A model generated the notes under the pieces. That model was not told where the DNA came from, made no database searches, and was given only the letters and a program-made list of their open reading frames with translations. From a virus: a stretch of DNA of 36,022 nt. The stretch spans positions 1-36,022 of IMG/VR virus record IMGVR_UViG_3300042402_001959; one strand, written 5' to 3'. This document shows, in pieces, positions 5,898 through 13,222 of the stretch. Both the position numbers and the translations under genes were made by a program. How positions within the stretch are numbered: the first letter of the stretch is position 1; each line of letters opens with the position of its first letter.

Positions 5898-6077
5898 ATG
5901 AAAACACCAATTACACTTAAAGAAGCAATGGAAGAAATCAAACGCCTTAATTTGGAATGCGATAGGCTTGCAAATCGAAATACGTTGCTCATGGTTGAAA
6001 TTGAAGAAAGAAATAAAGCCGTGGTAAAGCGTTTGAAATATGCAATAGTTCGGGCGCTTTATGAAGGTGAAGGCTGA
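5898..6077 (+). CDS. Small coiled-coil protein, 59 aa
   Basis: Starts MKTPITLKEAMEEIKRLNLE, with leucine-zipper-like heptads through residue 40 (CDRLANRNTLLMVEIEERNK). The DNA is clearly AT-richer than both neighbours, suggesting a recent insertion between the terminator and the next gene. The upstream sequence is AT-rich (ATCAAATTCAAAGAAC) with a weak ribosome site. Function unknown. Confidence 0.6.
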   Translation: MKTPITLKEAMEEIKRLNLECDRLANRNTLLMVEIEERNKAVVKRLKYAIVRALYEGEG

Positions 6078-6079
6078 CC

Positions 6080-6262
6080 ATGCGCGGGGATTGGGAAGAG
6101 GACATCATCGACCGCATCACGGCGAGCGAGTCCACCGACCCCCTGCTCAAAGAAGCCGCAAGCGAGATCACCTATATGCGCGAGCAGCTCACCGCCCAAA
6201 TCAAAGAAGTCAACCGCGCACGGCAGGCGCTTCTCGTATGCCAGCGGGCGCAACGTGCTTGA
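6080..6262 (+). CDS. Hypothetical helical protein, 60 aa
   Basis: MRGDWEEDIIDRITASESTD, then a long helix (LLKEAASEITYMREQLTAQI). ATG two bases after the previous stop, with GAAGG upstream. It overlaps the RusA gene by eight bases. The 'DPLLKEAASEI..LR' style is common in phage proteins of unknown role placed before RusA or other recombination genes. Confidence 0.6.
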   Translation: MRGDWEEDIIDRITASESTDPLLKEAASEITYMREQLTAQIKEVNRARQALLVCQRAQRA

Positions 6263-6665
6263 ATTCGTAGTCGTTGGAATCCCTGCCCCGCAAGGCTCAA
6301 AGCGTGCATTCGTGCGCGGCGGCCGTGTTTCGCTTGTGGAGTCATGCGCGAGGGTCAAGCCTTACCGCGCTCTCGTTTCCCTCGCCGCAAGCCAAGCGCG
6401 TAAAGACCCACCAACGCGGCTACCCGTAGGGATAGGGATTACCTTTGTCTTCGTTCGCCCCAAGAGCCACTACACCAGTAAGGGTGAACTCCGCGCTGGC
6501 GCTCCGACCCACCCCGGCAAGCCTGACATCGACAAACTTTGCCGCGCCGTCCTTGATGCCCTTACGGGAATCCTGTACCACGATGACGCGCAGGTCGTTT
6601 CCCTGAACGCTAGTAAGCGCTACGGGGTCGCGTCAATGACGGCTATTTCGCTTGTCACGATTTGA
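6255..6665 (+). CDS. rusA: RusA-type Holliday junction resolvase
   Basis: 136 residues from a GTG start. The family signature is plain: GIPAPQGSKR near the N-terminus, then the catalytic block HPGKPDIDKLCRAVLDALTG followed by YHDDAQVVSL and a conserved Lys (ASKRYG). Asp91, Asp93 and Asp110/111 correspond to the metal-binding acidic residues of RusA (D70, D72, D91 in E. coli), and Lys121 to its catalytic lysine. It cleaves four-way junctions, resolving branched recombination or replication DNA before packaging. It is grouped with ERF and Gp157, a coherent recombination cassette. Confidence 0.92.
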   Translation: MLEFVVVGIPAPQGSKRAFVRGGRVSLVESCARVKPYRALVSLAASQARKDPPTRLPVGIGITFVFVRPKSHYTSKGELRAGAPTHPGKPDIDKLCRAVLDALTGILYHDDAQVVSLNASKRYGVASMTAISLVTI

Positions 6666-6669
6666 CATA

Positions 6670-6691
6670 GAGGATACGGGGGCGTATCCTC
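6670..6691. repeat. Perfect hairpin between rusA and erf
   Basis: GAGGATACG (6670-6678) pairs perfectly with CGTATCCTC (6683-6691) around a GGGG loop. There is no T-run after it on either strand, so it is not a standard terminator. It sits a few bases after the resolvase stop and about 60 bases before the next start. It may protect or process the transcript, or bind a protein. Confidence 0.5.
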
Positions 6692-6753
6692 CTCATGCCC
6701 TAGCATTTCGCCGGGGTCGAGTGCGGCGAGCCGCGCAGTCTTGAGAGGACATT

Positions 6754-7536
6754 ATGCAACGAAGTGACACTATTGGGGAGCTGGCGAAAGCGCTGGCGGC
6801 GGCGAACTTGGAAATCGTGAACCCTAGCCTTGACGCGGTAAACCCGCATTTCAAGAGCCGATACGCCAGCCTTGGCGCAATCATCAACGCCGTCCGTTTG
6901 CCGCTTGCCCGTCACGGGATCAGCGCCGTGCAGACGGTCAGCACCGATGGCGGGGCGGTCGGAGTGACGACCACCTTGCTCCACGCGAGCGGGGAATGGA
7001 TGGCGGAGACGGCTATGTCCGCTTTGCCTGACCGCGCTACGGTTCAGCAGTTGGGATCGGTCATCACCTACCTACGCCGCTACGCGCTCGCGTCCATCAC
7101 GGGCATCGTTGGCGAGGACGATGACGACGGCAACGCAACCACTAGCCCAAGCGCACCGCGTAGCGAGCCGCGTAAGCCCTTCAAGCCGCAAGACCCACGG
7201 ACAGCCGTTCCGCCGCCTCCGACCGCTCCTAGGGCAACCAAGCCCGCTCCTGAGCCTGTGGCAGAAGTCAAGGCGGCAACCAAGGCGCTTGACGCGTACC
7301 CAGACGTATACGAGGGGACTTTCGACATCCTGCGGGTTGTTGATCGGGTCGGCAAGGCTCACGCCATTCAGGTGGACGGCCAGCACGGGAAAGCGTGGAT
7401 CGCCACAACCATACAAGAGTACGTCAACATGGCGAAAGAACACGTCAACGGCTGTATGCAGTTGCAGCTTGAGCGCGTCGGCGACACGCTCCAGATCATG
7501 AAGGTCATCGCATCTAAGCAGGAGGTTCCGTTCTAA
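6754..7536 (+). CDS. erf: ERF-family single-strand annealing recombinase
   Basis: 260 residues, ATG after GAGAGGACATT. Residues about 5-125 carry the ERF signature: IGELAKALAAANLEIVNPS, NPHFKSRYASLGAIINAVRL, HGISAVQTV, then VQQLGSVITYLRRYALASIT and GIVGEDDDDGN. This is followed by a Pro/Ala-rich linker (about 130-170) and a C-terminal beta-rich domain ending KQEVPF. ERF proteins (P22 Erf type) pair complementary single strands and support genome circularisation and concatemer formation, which fits a circularly permuted phage. It overlaps the next start at 7536. Confidence 0.92.
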   Translation: MQRSDTIGELAKALAAANLEIVNPSLDAVNPHFKSRYASLGAIINAVRLPLARHGISAVQTVSTDGGAVGVTTTLLHASGEWMAETAMSALPDRATVQQLGSVITYLRRYALASITGIVGEDDDDGNATTSPSAPRSEPRKPFKPQDPRTAVPPPPTAPRATKPAPEPVAEVKAATKALDAYPDVYEGTFDILRVVDRVGKAHAIQVDGQHGKAWIATTIQEYVNMAKEHVNGCMQLQLERVGDTLQIMKVIASKQEVPF

Positions 7537-8045
7537 TGTCGCTCTATCAAATTACGTCCGAAATGCAAGGTATACTTGAGGCGGTCTTAGACCATGGCAT
7601 TGACTCGCCGGAAGCGCAGGAAGCGCTTAACGAGCATCTGAGCGGTTTAGATGTTGCCCTTGACACCAAGGCGGAGTCCTACGCGGGGTTCATCCGCGAA
7701 TTGGAAATACGAGCGGAGGCGCGAGGCAAGGAAGCCTCCCGCATCCGTGCGCTCGCAGCGGCTGACGATGCCCTTGCCACACGCCTCAAGGAAGGGCTAA
7801 AGGCGGCAATGGAAACGACTGGGCGGTTGAAGATCGAAACGCCCCGGTTCAAGCTGTCGGTCGCTGGCAATGGCGGAAAGCAGTCGCTTCAGATTGACGA
7901 CGATGCCGTCAAGGGTCTTGAAGTCCCGCTCGTCAAGATCGTCACCGAGCCAAACAAGGAAGCGATCCGGATCGTCCTTGAGGCTGGCGGTGAGATCCCC
8001 GGATGCCGCTTGCTCCCTCGCGGGACAAGCCTCCGCATTCGCTAA
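7536..8045 (+). CDS. Siphovirus Gp157-family protein
   Basis: 169 residues. It matches the Gp157 pattern: MSLYQITSEMQGILEAVLD start, a central coiled coil in which KAESYAGFIRELEIRAEARG precedes RIRALAAADDALATRLKEGL, and a C-terminal beta domain (RLKIETPRFKLSV, then IPGCRLLPRGTSLRI). Gp157 proteins occur beside single-strand annealing proteins and SSB genes, and have been linked to phage resistance in Streptococcus thermophilus; the biochemical role is unclear. It is the last gene of the rightward operon and its stop abuts that of the convergent gene at 8046. Confidence 0.85.
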   Translation: MSLYQITSEMQGILEAVLDHGIDSPEAQEALNEHLSGLDVALDTKAESYAGFIRELEIRAEARGKEASRIRALAAADDALATRLKEGLKAAMETTGRLKIETPRFKLSVAGNGGKQSLQIDDDAVKGLEVPLVKIVTEPNKEAIRIVLEAGGEIPGCRLLPRGTSLRIR

Positions 8046-8474
8046 TTACTTTGCCTCTCCCTCGCCGTTGCCTTCGGGTGGCGGCGAGGTTTCTTTTTGC
8101 CCAAAGGGAACTAGGCGGTTGAGCGCCTCGCGCCGCTTCGCGCACGGGCCGCAGGAGTTCGCCTTGATCCCGACCGCGCTTGTCATCGCCGCGACTACGT
8201 CACCTAGTCCGCGCATCCGAGGAGGCGCAACCGTCCCCGGCGCGGGCGGCTGCATTTCGGTGGTCAGCTTAGTGCGGGCGCGAGCAGGCCCAGCGCCAAG
8301 GAAGAGGGGCGGGTCAATGATGTTGCCTTCCCGCGTTTCGCGCTGCTCGCAGGTATCGCACTTGGTCGCGTCAAGGTTGCGGGTGCAGAAGGGGGACGTA
8401 CCAGCCACGCGCCACGACTTGCAATCAATGATCGGGAGCGAGATGCCGGAGACGTTGAGCGTGCCGATGGTCAT
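8046..8474 (-). CDS. Hypothetical protein with CxxC pairs, last gene of leftward operon
   Basis: 142 residues, ATGA overlap with the large cysteine-rich gene before it. It carries two cysteine clusters: CKSW...FCTRNLDATKCDTCEQRE near the N-terminus and SCGPCAKRRE near the C-terminus, suggesting a zinc-ribbon-like or disulfide-linked fold. The C-terminus (TSPPPEGNGEGEAK) is encoded by the plus-strand terminator stem and may be a by-product of it. No family recognised. Its coupling to the 44-cysteine protein suggests they work together on the virion or cell envelope. Confidence 0.7.
   Translation of the reverse strand: MTIGTLNVSGISLPIIDCKSWRVAGTSPFCTRNLDATKCDTCEQRETREGNIIDPPLFLGAGPARARTKLTTEMQPPAPGTVAPPRMRGLGDVVAAMTSAVGIKANSCGPCAKRREALNRLVPFGQKETSPPPEGNGEGEAK
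8060..8098 (+). terminator. Rho-independent terminator with UUCG loop at operon convergence
   Basis: CCTCGCCG plus TTGCC pairs with GGTGG plus CGGCGAGG (8060-8072 with 8077-8089) around a TTCG tetraloop, followed by TTTCTTTTT. This strong plus-strand terminator ends the rightward operon. It lies inside the last coding bases of the leftward gene at 8046-8474, so those codons are constrained by both functions. Confidence 0.85.
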
Positions 8475-10315
8475 GATGTGAGGGCGACGATTGAGCCGTC
8501 AGACTTGCAGTAGATTTTGGGATCTTGGAACGAACGTAAGCAAGGTATCGGGAGGGGATGGTCAATATCCCATTGCCCGCCCGGTGAGCAGTCTTCTCCC
8601 TGTGGACAGCATGGCGCTGGCGTGTAGGTGAATGGGTAGGCGTAGCAACCCGTGCGCGGGTCAGGCATCCCGGGGCAGAGCGAAGACCAGCCGTAGACGA
8701 GGACAATGTCGTTTCCACCAATATTGACGGTGATGTCATCAAGCGGCCAACCATCGCGGGCTTCGCAGTTGGTCGCGTTTTGGAACAAAGCAATATCCAC
8801 GCAGATCGGGATAGTGCCGTTCCCGTACTCCTGCACGCGCTTCATGGTGTACCGCTCCCCGAACGAATACTCAGGGAAGGACAGGCATTGGATGACGTAG
8901 TTGTTTGGGGTGGCGGTGATTGCCGAAATGGACGCGTTGCAAGTGTTCTCGCTCGTCTTACGCCAAGGGTAATCAACGAGCAGGGTCTGCGAGGCGCACG
9001 CGTAGTAACGAGGGGACGAGCCAACGAGCGTGACGGTAATGTCTTGGTTCCCGTTCGTGAACTCCACGCGGTCAACCGTCAGGGTGTCGCCGTCAGAGAA
9101 CCCGGGGCGGTCGTTCGGGGTCTGCCAGTCGCAGGTCACGCAGGACTGGCGATTGCCGAACCAGAACCATGCCGACCAAGGCGGGATACCGGAAGCCGTC
9201 ACCAGCGCCCCGATGCGGTTGTTGATGCGCTCGGCAATGTGCGCCGCGTTGCCTGAGAAGATGACGATGTCAAGACCGCAGACACTCAGCTTGGGCGCTC
9301 CGAGCGTTCCCCAGCCCGTTGCGACTGTGTTGTTTTGGTCGATGTGGACAATCCCGGACGAGCCAAGGAACAGGGCATTGAGCGCCGCCTGAGCGCCCGG
9401 GCTTTCGGGGTCGATCCCCGGCGCAAAGCAGGCCGGGAAGACGATGGTCATGATGTCCTCTTCGTGAACGGGGCATCCAAAACTGCCGAGCGAGTAGCAC
9501 GTCCGCACGTCATACGTTTCAAAGCGATCCTCGAAACTGTCGCAATAGTCTGGCAGACCGTCACAGATCGGGGTAGCGCCACAGCAATCGCCCTCCGGCT
9601 CGCAGTCCGGGCAAGTCATGTATTGCACATAGGACTGCGTGACTTGGTTCGGGCAGTTGGCTGGGCTGACGGGGTCGCGCACGGTGCAGAAGCCCATTTC
9701 CTGCGACATACCTACGTCGAGGCTGACGATCTCGACTGGCGGGCCGTGATCGCAACGAACGTCCGCAGGAACGCCAATCGTCTCAATGCAGGTACGAGCG
9801 GAGCTTGCAATCGTGACGCTTTTCCCCTTGACCGTTCCGGCTTGATCCTTGAAGTCGTAGCACTCGGCTACCAATTCCTCGCAGGGCAGTTGCGTGTTGT
9901 TCGCAATGGCGGGGCCGTACTCGGGGATTTGAATGTTGGCGATCCCGCCCGGGTTCCCTTGCTGCTGGGGATCGGCATAGCAACACGGGTTCTCCCCTAC
10001 AACACGGTTCTTGACCTCGACCAAATAGCCCACATTGACCGGATAAATCGACAGCGGATTCGGGCAAGGCAACTGGTCGAATCCGGTCAAAATATAGATG
10101 CAACAGTCATAGCTGATGTAGTAGCACTTGGTCGCAATGTCTGGCGGGTCGGGAATGCCTATCGAAATCAGATAGCCGATGCAGAACTCAATGCGAGCAG
10201 GAGCCTGCGAGCAATCAGGCTCGCAGCAATAATTGGCAAAGTAGTCCTCGCACTTGAGGGCGTACCACAACACGCCGGGGTCGCAGCAACACGAAACCGC
10301 CGGGAGTGCGCTCAC
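8471..10315 (-). CDS. Large cysteine-rich protein (44 Cys in 614 aa), probable virion/tail protein
   Basis: I start it at the GTG at 10315, which overlaps the stop of the tiny ORF before it; a longer frame to 10420 has a low-complexity basic N-terminus. I count 44 cysteines, spread along the whole length and often paired (SCCCDPG, YCCEPDC, DCCIY, CPDCEPEGDCCG, APCCPQGEDC). Long beta-type stretches rich in Tyr, Asn and Pro (DSLEDR-like turns, VTVNIGGNDIVLVYGW) suggest an extracellular, disulfide- or metal-stabilised protein. No family recognised. Its place after the fibre and membrane genes points to a host-contact or tail-tip role. The lack of any signal peptide argues against a secreted bacterial-type protein. 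Confidence 0.75.
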   Translation of the reverse strand: MSALPAVSCCCDPGVLWYALKCEDYFANYCCEPDCSQAPARIEFCIGYLISIGIPDPPDIATKCYYISYDCCIYILTGFDQLPCPNPLSIYPVNVGYLVEVKNRVVGENPCCYADPQQQGNPGGIANIQIPEYGPAIANNTQLPCEELVAECYDFKDQAGTVKGKSVTIASSARTCIETIGVPADVRCDHGPPVEIVSLDVGMSQEMGFCTVRDPVSPANCPNQVTQSYVQYMTCPDCEPEGDCCGATPICDGLPDYCDSFEDRFETYDVRTCYSLGSFGCPVHEEDIMTIVFPACFAPGIDPESPGAQAALNALFLGSSGIVHIDQNNTVATGWGTLGAPKLSVCGLDIVIFSGNAAHIAERINNRIGALVTASGIPPWSAWFWFGNRQSCVTCDWQTPNDRPGFSDGDTLTVDRVEFTNGNQDITVTLVGSSPRYYACASQTLLVDYPWRKTSENTCNASISAITATPNNYVIQCLSFPEYSFGERYTMKRVQEYGNGTIPICVDIALFQNATNCEARDGWPLDDITVNIGGNDIVLVYGWSSLCPGMPDPRTGCYAYPFTYTPAPCCPQGEDCSPGGQWDIDHPLPIPCLRSFQDPKIYCKSDGSIVALTS

Positions 10316-10359
10316 GCCACGATCACAATGCAGAGGGCGAGGATCACAACGCGGATCAC
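10312..10359 (-). CDS. 15-aa hydrophobic micro-ORF
   Basis: GTG at 10359 overlaps the stop of the 37-aa membrane protein, and its own stop overlaps the GTG of the large cysteine-rich gene. The peptide is MIRVVILALCIVIVA, almost entirely hydrophobic. Two GTGA overlaps in a row suggest it is translated, either as a membrane peptide or only to carry ribosomes to the next gene. It is too short for any homology argument. Confidence 0.4.
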   Translation of the reverse strand: MIRVVILALCIVIVA

Positions 10360-10469
10360 TTGCTTGCCTTCTTGGTGGCGAGATACCAGCCTGCGCCGAA
10401 CGCAACGGCGGAGCAAGCAATTACTGCCCAAATCGAACCGAGGAGACTGGAGAGGTCTGCGAGGATCAT
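10356..10469 (-). CDS. 37-aa single-span membrane protein (holin-like candidate)
   Basis: ATG at 10469 follows AAAGG at eight bases. The product MILADLSSLLGSIWAVIACS continues into AVAFGAGWYLATKKASK: one hydrophobic span (about residues 8-29) with a short basic tail. Small proteins like this near lysis genes can act as holins or pinholins, but many other roles are possible. Next to it lie a lipoprotein/TM protein and a TM/coiled-coil protein, making this the likely lysis or envelope cluster. Confidence 0.6.
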   Translation of the reverse strand: MILADLSSLLGSIWAVIACSAVAFGAGWYLATKKASK

Positions 10470-10471
10470 GT

Positions 10472-10963
10472 CTATGCCTTTCGTCTGGTCTTTGATTTTC
10501 TAAACGCCGCATCAAACAAGGGATCTTGTGCCCGCATGACGGCCACCATTTCCCGCTCGCCTTCAGGGCGATCTTTATCTAGCATATCGACCGCAAGCTC
10601 CGCCGCAACTACTTTCCGGCGAGGAAGCCAACCAATAGCAACCCGTATCGCCGTCCCTAGCCCGGTCTGCCACAGAACAATGACGAGCGCCACGGCCACC
10701 ACGGCAATAGCCCCGTAGGTCAACATGGTCATCCATGCGGGGGTCTTGTCCTCCACCCCGGACAGGCTGACGTGAATCCCGGACGCGAGCGCGTCAATAC
10801 GGGTAGCCCGGGCAACGACCTCCGGATCTCCGGTTTCCGTCCCGCGCTGGATCAGCCCCTGAGCCTCGGCGCGGATGTCGTTCGACGACTGCGCGATCCT
10901 CTGCACGGGGCTACAACCCGCGAGGAGGGCAAGCATGGCGAAGGTGAGCCACCAACGGCTCAA
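10472..10963 (-). CDS. Lipoprotein with a C-terminal membrane span (unimolecular-spanin-like)
   Basis: Starts at a TTG (10963) that overlaps the previous stop (TTGA). The N-terminus SRWWLTFAMLALLAGCS is a lipoprotein signal with lipobox LLAGC (Cys17). A helical periplasmic stretch of about 60 residues follows, then one membrane span (about 78-98, TYGAIAVVAVALVIVLW), then about 65 charged residues ending FRKSKTRRKA. An outer-membrane lipid anchor plus a downstream inner-membrane span is the layout of unimolecular spanins (phage T1 gp11), which fuse the two membranes at lysis. The long C-terminal tail is unusual for that class, so this remains a topology-based call. Confidence 0.6.
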   Translation of the reverse strand: MSRWWLTFAMLALLAGCSPVQRIAQSSNDIRAEAQGLIQRGTETGDPEVVARATRIDALASGIHVSLSGVEDKTPAWMTMLTYGAIAVVAVALVIVLWQTGLGTAIRVAIGWLPRRKVVAAELAVDMLDKDRPEGEREMVAVMRAQDPLFDAAFRKSKTRRKA

Positions 10964-11223
10964 CGCTTCTCGATACGCGTGACGCGATCTTCTAGCCCGC
11001 GCACGCGCTCCCCAATGACCTGTATCTGTGCGTTGCCAGCGGTCGCTAGTTCTTGAATCTTGCCTAGCTCGCCCGCCATCTTTTCGAGGCTGCGGGTCTG
11101 CTGCTCGTCGCGTTCCGAACGGCTGCCAGCGTAGACAAGCGCGGCCACCAAAGCCGTGACCGCCACGAAGAACTGGGCAAAGCGAAGCCATCGGTCGATA
11201 GATGAGGCGGTTTCTAGGGTCAT
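10960..11223 (-). CDS. Membrane-anchored coiled-coil protein, 87 aa
   Basis: MTLETASSIDRWLRFAQFFV begins a single membrane span (about 15-34), followed by a long charged coiled coil (EQQTRSLEKMAGELGKIQEL, then IQVIGERVRGLEDRVTRIEK). This pattern is common in small phage proteins in lysis clusters and in DUF2730/hemolysin-XhlA-like proteins. It is directly coupled to the lipoprotein gene. A holin partner or inner-membrane spanin role is plausible but unproven. Confidence 0.65.
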   Translation of the reverse strand: MTLETASSIDRWLRFAQFFVAVTALVAALVYAGSRSERDEQQTRSLEKMAGELGKIQELATAGNAQIQVIGERVRGLEDRVTRIEKR

Positions 11224-11232
11224 TTGTATGCG

Positions 11233-12861
11233 TTAGAATTCTGAAATTACCACGATGATTCCTGCGCCGCCTGCGCCACCCGCGCCCGTCGCAACGGTAG
11301 CCGCGCCCGATCCACCACCGCCTGAGCCGTAAATGCCTGCGCCGCCTGCAACGCTCGTGCCGCCAATGGAGGGCGATCCGCCGCCACCTGAGCCGTAGTA
11401 CCCGACTGCCGAACCTGCGCCGCCCGTACTTGTTCCGCCTGTTCCAATATGGAGACGCGTGCCACCTGTGCCGCCAGCGAACGCCGTACCGCTACCGGGC
11501 ATCCCGCCACCACCGCCGCCGCCGGGAGCGCCAACGCTGTAGCCAGCCGTTGCGCCTACCGAGCTTGTTGTTCCGCCTGCGCCGCCTGCGCCGCCGATAT
11601 AGAGCGCGTCGCCCGCTGTGCTAGCCGCGCCACCCGCTCCACCGCTATTAGTACCTGCCGCGCCAGCAAGACCACCGACCGCGTACGCGTAGGTGATCCC
11701 CGCGCTAATAGCCGTAGAGATTCCGCCAGCCGCGCCATTATTTCCATTATTTGGAGCCGCTGCGCCTGCGCCGCCCGTTCCAGCCGCGCCGACTGTCAGG
11801 GTAAGGGTTGCCGGAAGGCTTGCCGCTGCGTATTTGATAGCAGTAATTCCTGCACCACCGCCACCACCGCCGCCGCCCTTGCTGCCAGACGCGTGCGCGT
11901 GACCGCTACCGCCGCCACCGCCGCCACCGATGCAGATGATTTCCACGGCCTTGCAGCCGATGGGTTTCGTCCATGTCGTCGTTCCTGCGGTTGTGAATGC
12001 TTGGACATCCGTCACGGGCTGTGACTGCCACTCAGTTGACCCAAGGACATAGACAAGCGAGTCGCCGCTTGCTGGGGCAGATGACTGCACCGCTACGCCT
12101 TGCAGTTTTGCCACCACGGGAGCCGGATATGTCCCGCTCAAATCCCCAGTCGCCGACCCGTTCGGGGCGCGTGAATCAGAAAGTCGGGCATCGTTGCCAA
12201 CGCACGCCGTACTACTGCTTGTGCCATAGGAAACCGTGAAGGTGCGGTTCGCGGACAGGTCGCCGCCGCCCGTCAAGCCCGTGCCAGCAATCACTTGGCG
12301 TGTTGACGGAACCTTTGCGGCAAGGTCAGACACTAAGCTCGTGACCTGCGACTGAGCTACCGTAATTGGGTCAGATCCTGCCGACCCATGCGATGCAGCG
12401 TGCGCTGTGGGGGTGCGGGAATTAGTTAGCCGTGCGTCGTCACCTTCGCAAACGGTGTCGGCATCGGTTCCGTAGATCACACTTATGACGCGGCTAGTTG
12501 ATAAATCACCGCCACCAGTCAACCCCGAGCCGCCAGCAATAGATATAGCCGTTGAGGCTTTCCCAGCAAGGGAAGTCACAAGGCTAGTGACCTGCGCCAT
12601 CGTAATGGTGACCGCGTCCGTTCCGCCCGCCGTGTGCGTGCTGGCATGGAGCGGAGGGGTAACGGCGGCCACAAGCCGCGAATCGGTCGCCCGAACCGCC
12701 TGCGAAGATGTCCCCGACCCGTTTGGGGCGAAGTCCACGGCTATCGTGCCAACCCCCGTAATCGTGCCGCCAGTCAACCCCGTCCCGGCGGTAATAGCCG
12801 AGACTGCTCCCGCGTTGATATCCACGCCTGAGGTGGTGATGTTGAGCGTTACGTCTGACAT
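11233..12861 (-). CDS. Glycine-rich tail fibre / receptor-binding protein
   Basis: 542 residues. The first half contains three imperfect fibre repeats: IAGGSGLTGGGDLSTSR..., IAGTGLTGGGDLSANRTF... and related copies, each followed by a CEGDDARLTNSR / CVGNDARLSDSR element, and ends with GDLSGTYPAPVV. A short beta domain (WTKPIGCKAVEIICI) leads to a C-terminal half that is mostly glycine runs (GGGGGGGS..., GGAGGAGG...). Polyglycine loops or polyglycine-II helices form the receptor-contact domain of phage adhesins such as S16 gp38. The position at the end of the tail genes agrees. Very strong codon skew creates many long shadow frames here. Confidence 0.85.
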   Translation of the reverse strand: MSDVTLNITTSGVDINAGAVSAITAGTGLTGGTITGVGTIAVDFAPNGSGTSSQAVRATDSRLVAAVTPPLHASTHTAGGTDAVTITMAQVTSLVTSLAGKASTAISIAGGSGLTGGGDLSTSRVISVIYGTDADTVCEGDDARLTNSRTPTAHAASHGSAGSDPITVAQSQVTSLVSDLAAKVPSTRQVIAGTGLTGGGDLSANRTFTVSYGTSSSTACVGNDARLSDSRAPNGSATGDLSGTYPAPVVAKLQGVAVQSSAPASGDSLVYVLGSTEWQSQPVTDVQAFTTAGTTTWTKPIGCKAVEIICIGGGGGGGSGHAHASGSKGGGGGGGGAGITAIKYAAASLPATLTLTVGAAGTGGAGAAAPNNGNNGAAGGISTAISAGITYAYAVGGLAGAAGTNSGGAGGAASTAGDALYIGGAGGAGGTTSSVGATAGYSVGAPGGGGGGGMPGSGTAFAGGTGGTRLHIGTGGTSTGGAGSAVGYYGSGGGGSPSIGGTSVAGGAGIYGSGGGGSGAATVATGAGGAGGAGIIVVISEF

Positions 12862-13214
12862 CAGACCGCCCCCGCATAGGTGTTGACTTGAGCAGCGCCG
12901 AGCGAGATAAGCCGCTTGGTGACGCTAGAAGGGAAGAAGATGTCAAGGTCGTACCGGGCGCTGCCAAGAGGCATAAGCGCCGTAACAGACGCGGGAACCT
13001 TGATGGTCGCCACGGTCATGGCTACATTGAGGGTGATTTTGGGGCTTGCGCCAATACTAGAGGCAACCAAGAACGCTGCCGTATTGGGCTGGGAGACGGT
13101 CAAGCGCCATTCTGTAGCCGTGTTGAGCGCGGGGTAGGTTGACGGCCATACGCCAACCGTGACAATGTCTTGAAACTCTGCACCCTGCGCGAAGATGACA
13201 TTCCACTTTTCCAT
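12861..13214 (-). CDS. Small tail-associated protein, 117 aa
   Basis: ATG at 13214 after AATAGGAGCC; its stop overlaps the ATG of the fibre gene (TGATG). The product starts MEKWNVIFAQGAEFQDIVTV and is beta-rich (WRLTVSQPNTAAFLVASSIG, ASPKITLNVAMTVATIKVPA). Similar small beta proteins precede fibre genes in many phages and are thought to link the fibre to the tail tip. No firm family. Confidence 0.7.
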   Translation of the reverse strand: MEKWNVIFAQGAEFQDIVTVGVWPSTYPALNTATEWRLTVSQPNTAAFLVASSIGASPKITLNVAMTVATIKVPASVTALMPLGSARYDLDIFFPSSVTKRLISLGAAQVNTYAGAV

Positions 13215-13222
13215 GCTGGCTC

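Noticed and set aside
9335-10495. 386-codon plus-strand ORF opposite the cysteine-rich gene
   Set aside because: It is codon-aligned with the real minus-strand gene, the phase in which GC-rich genes leave the complement open. It shows no recognisable domain and has no ribosome site at a sensible start. It serves as a reminder that length alone does not support the antisense gene inside the intein.
11247-12024. Several long ORFs in other frames of the glycine-rich fibre gene
   Set aside because: They arise from GGC/GCC/GGT repeats and read as Ala/Arg/Val low-complexity in every other frame.
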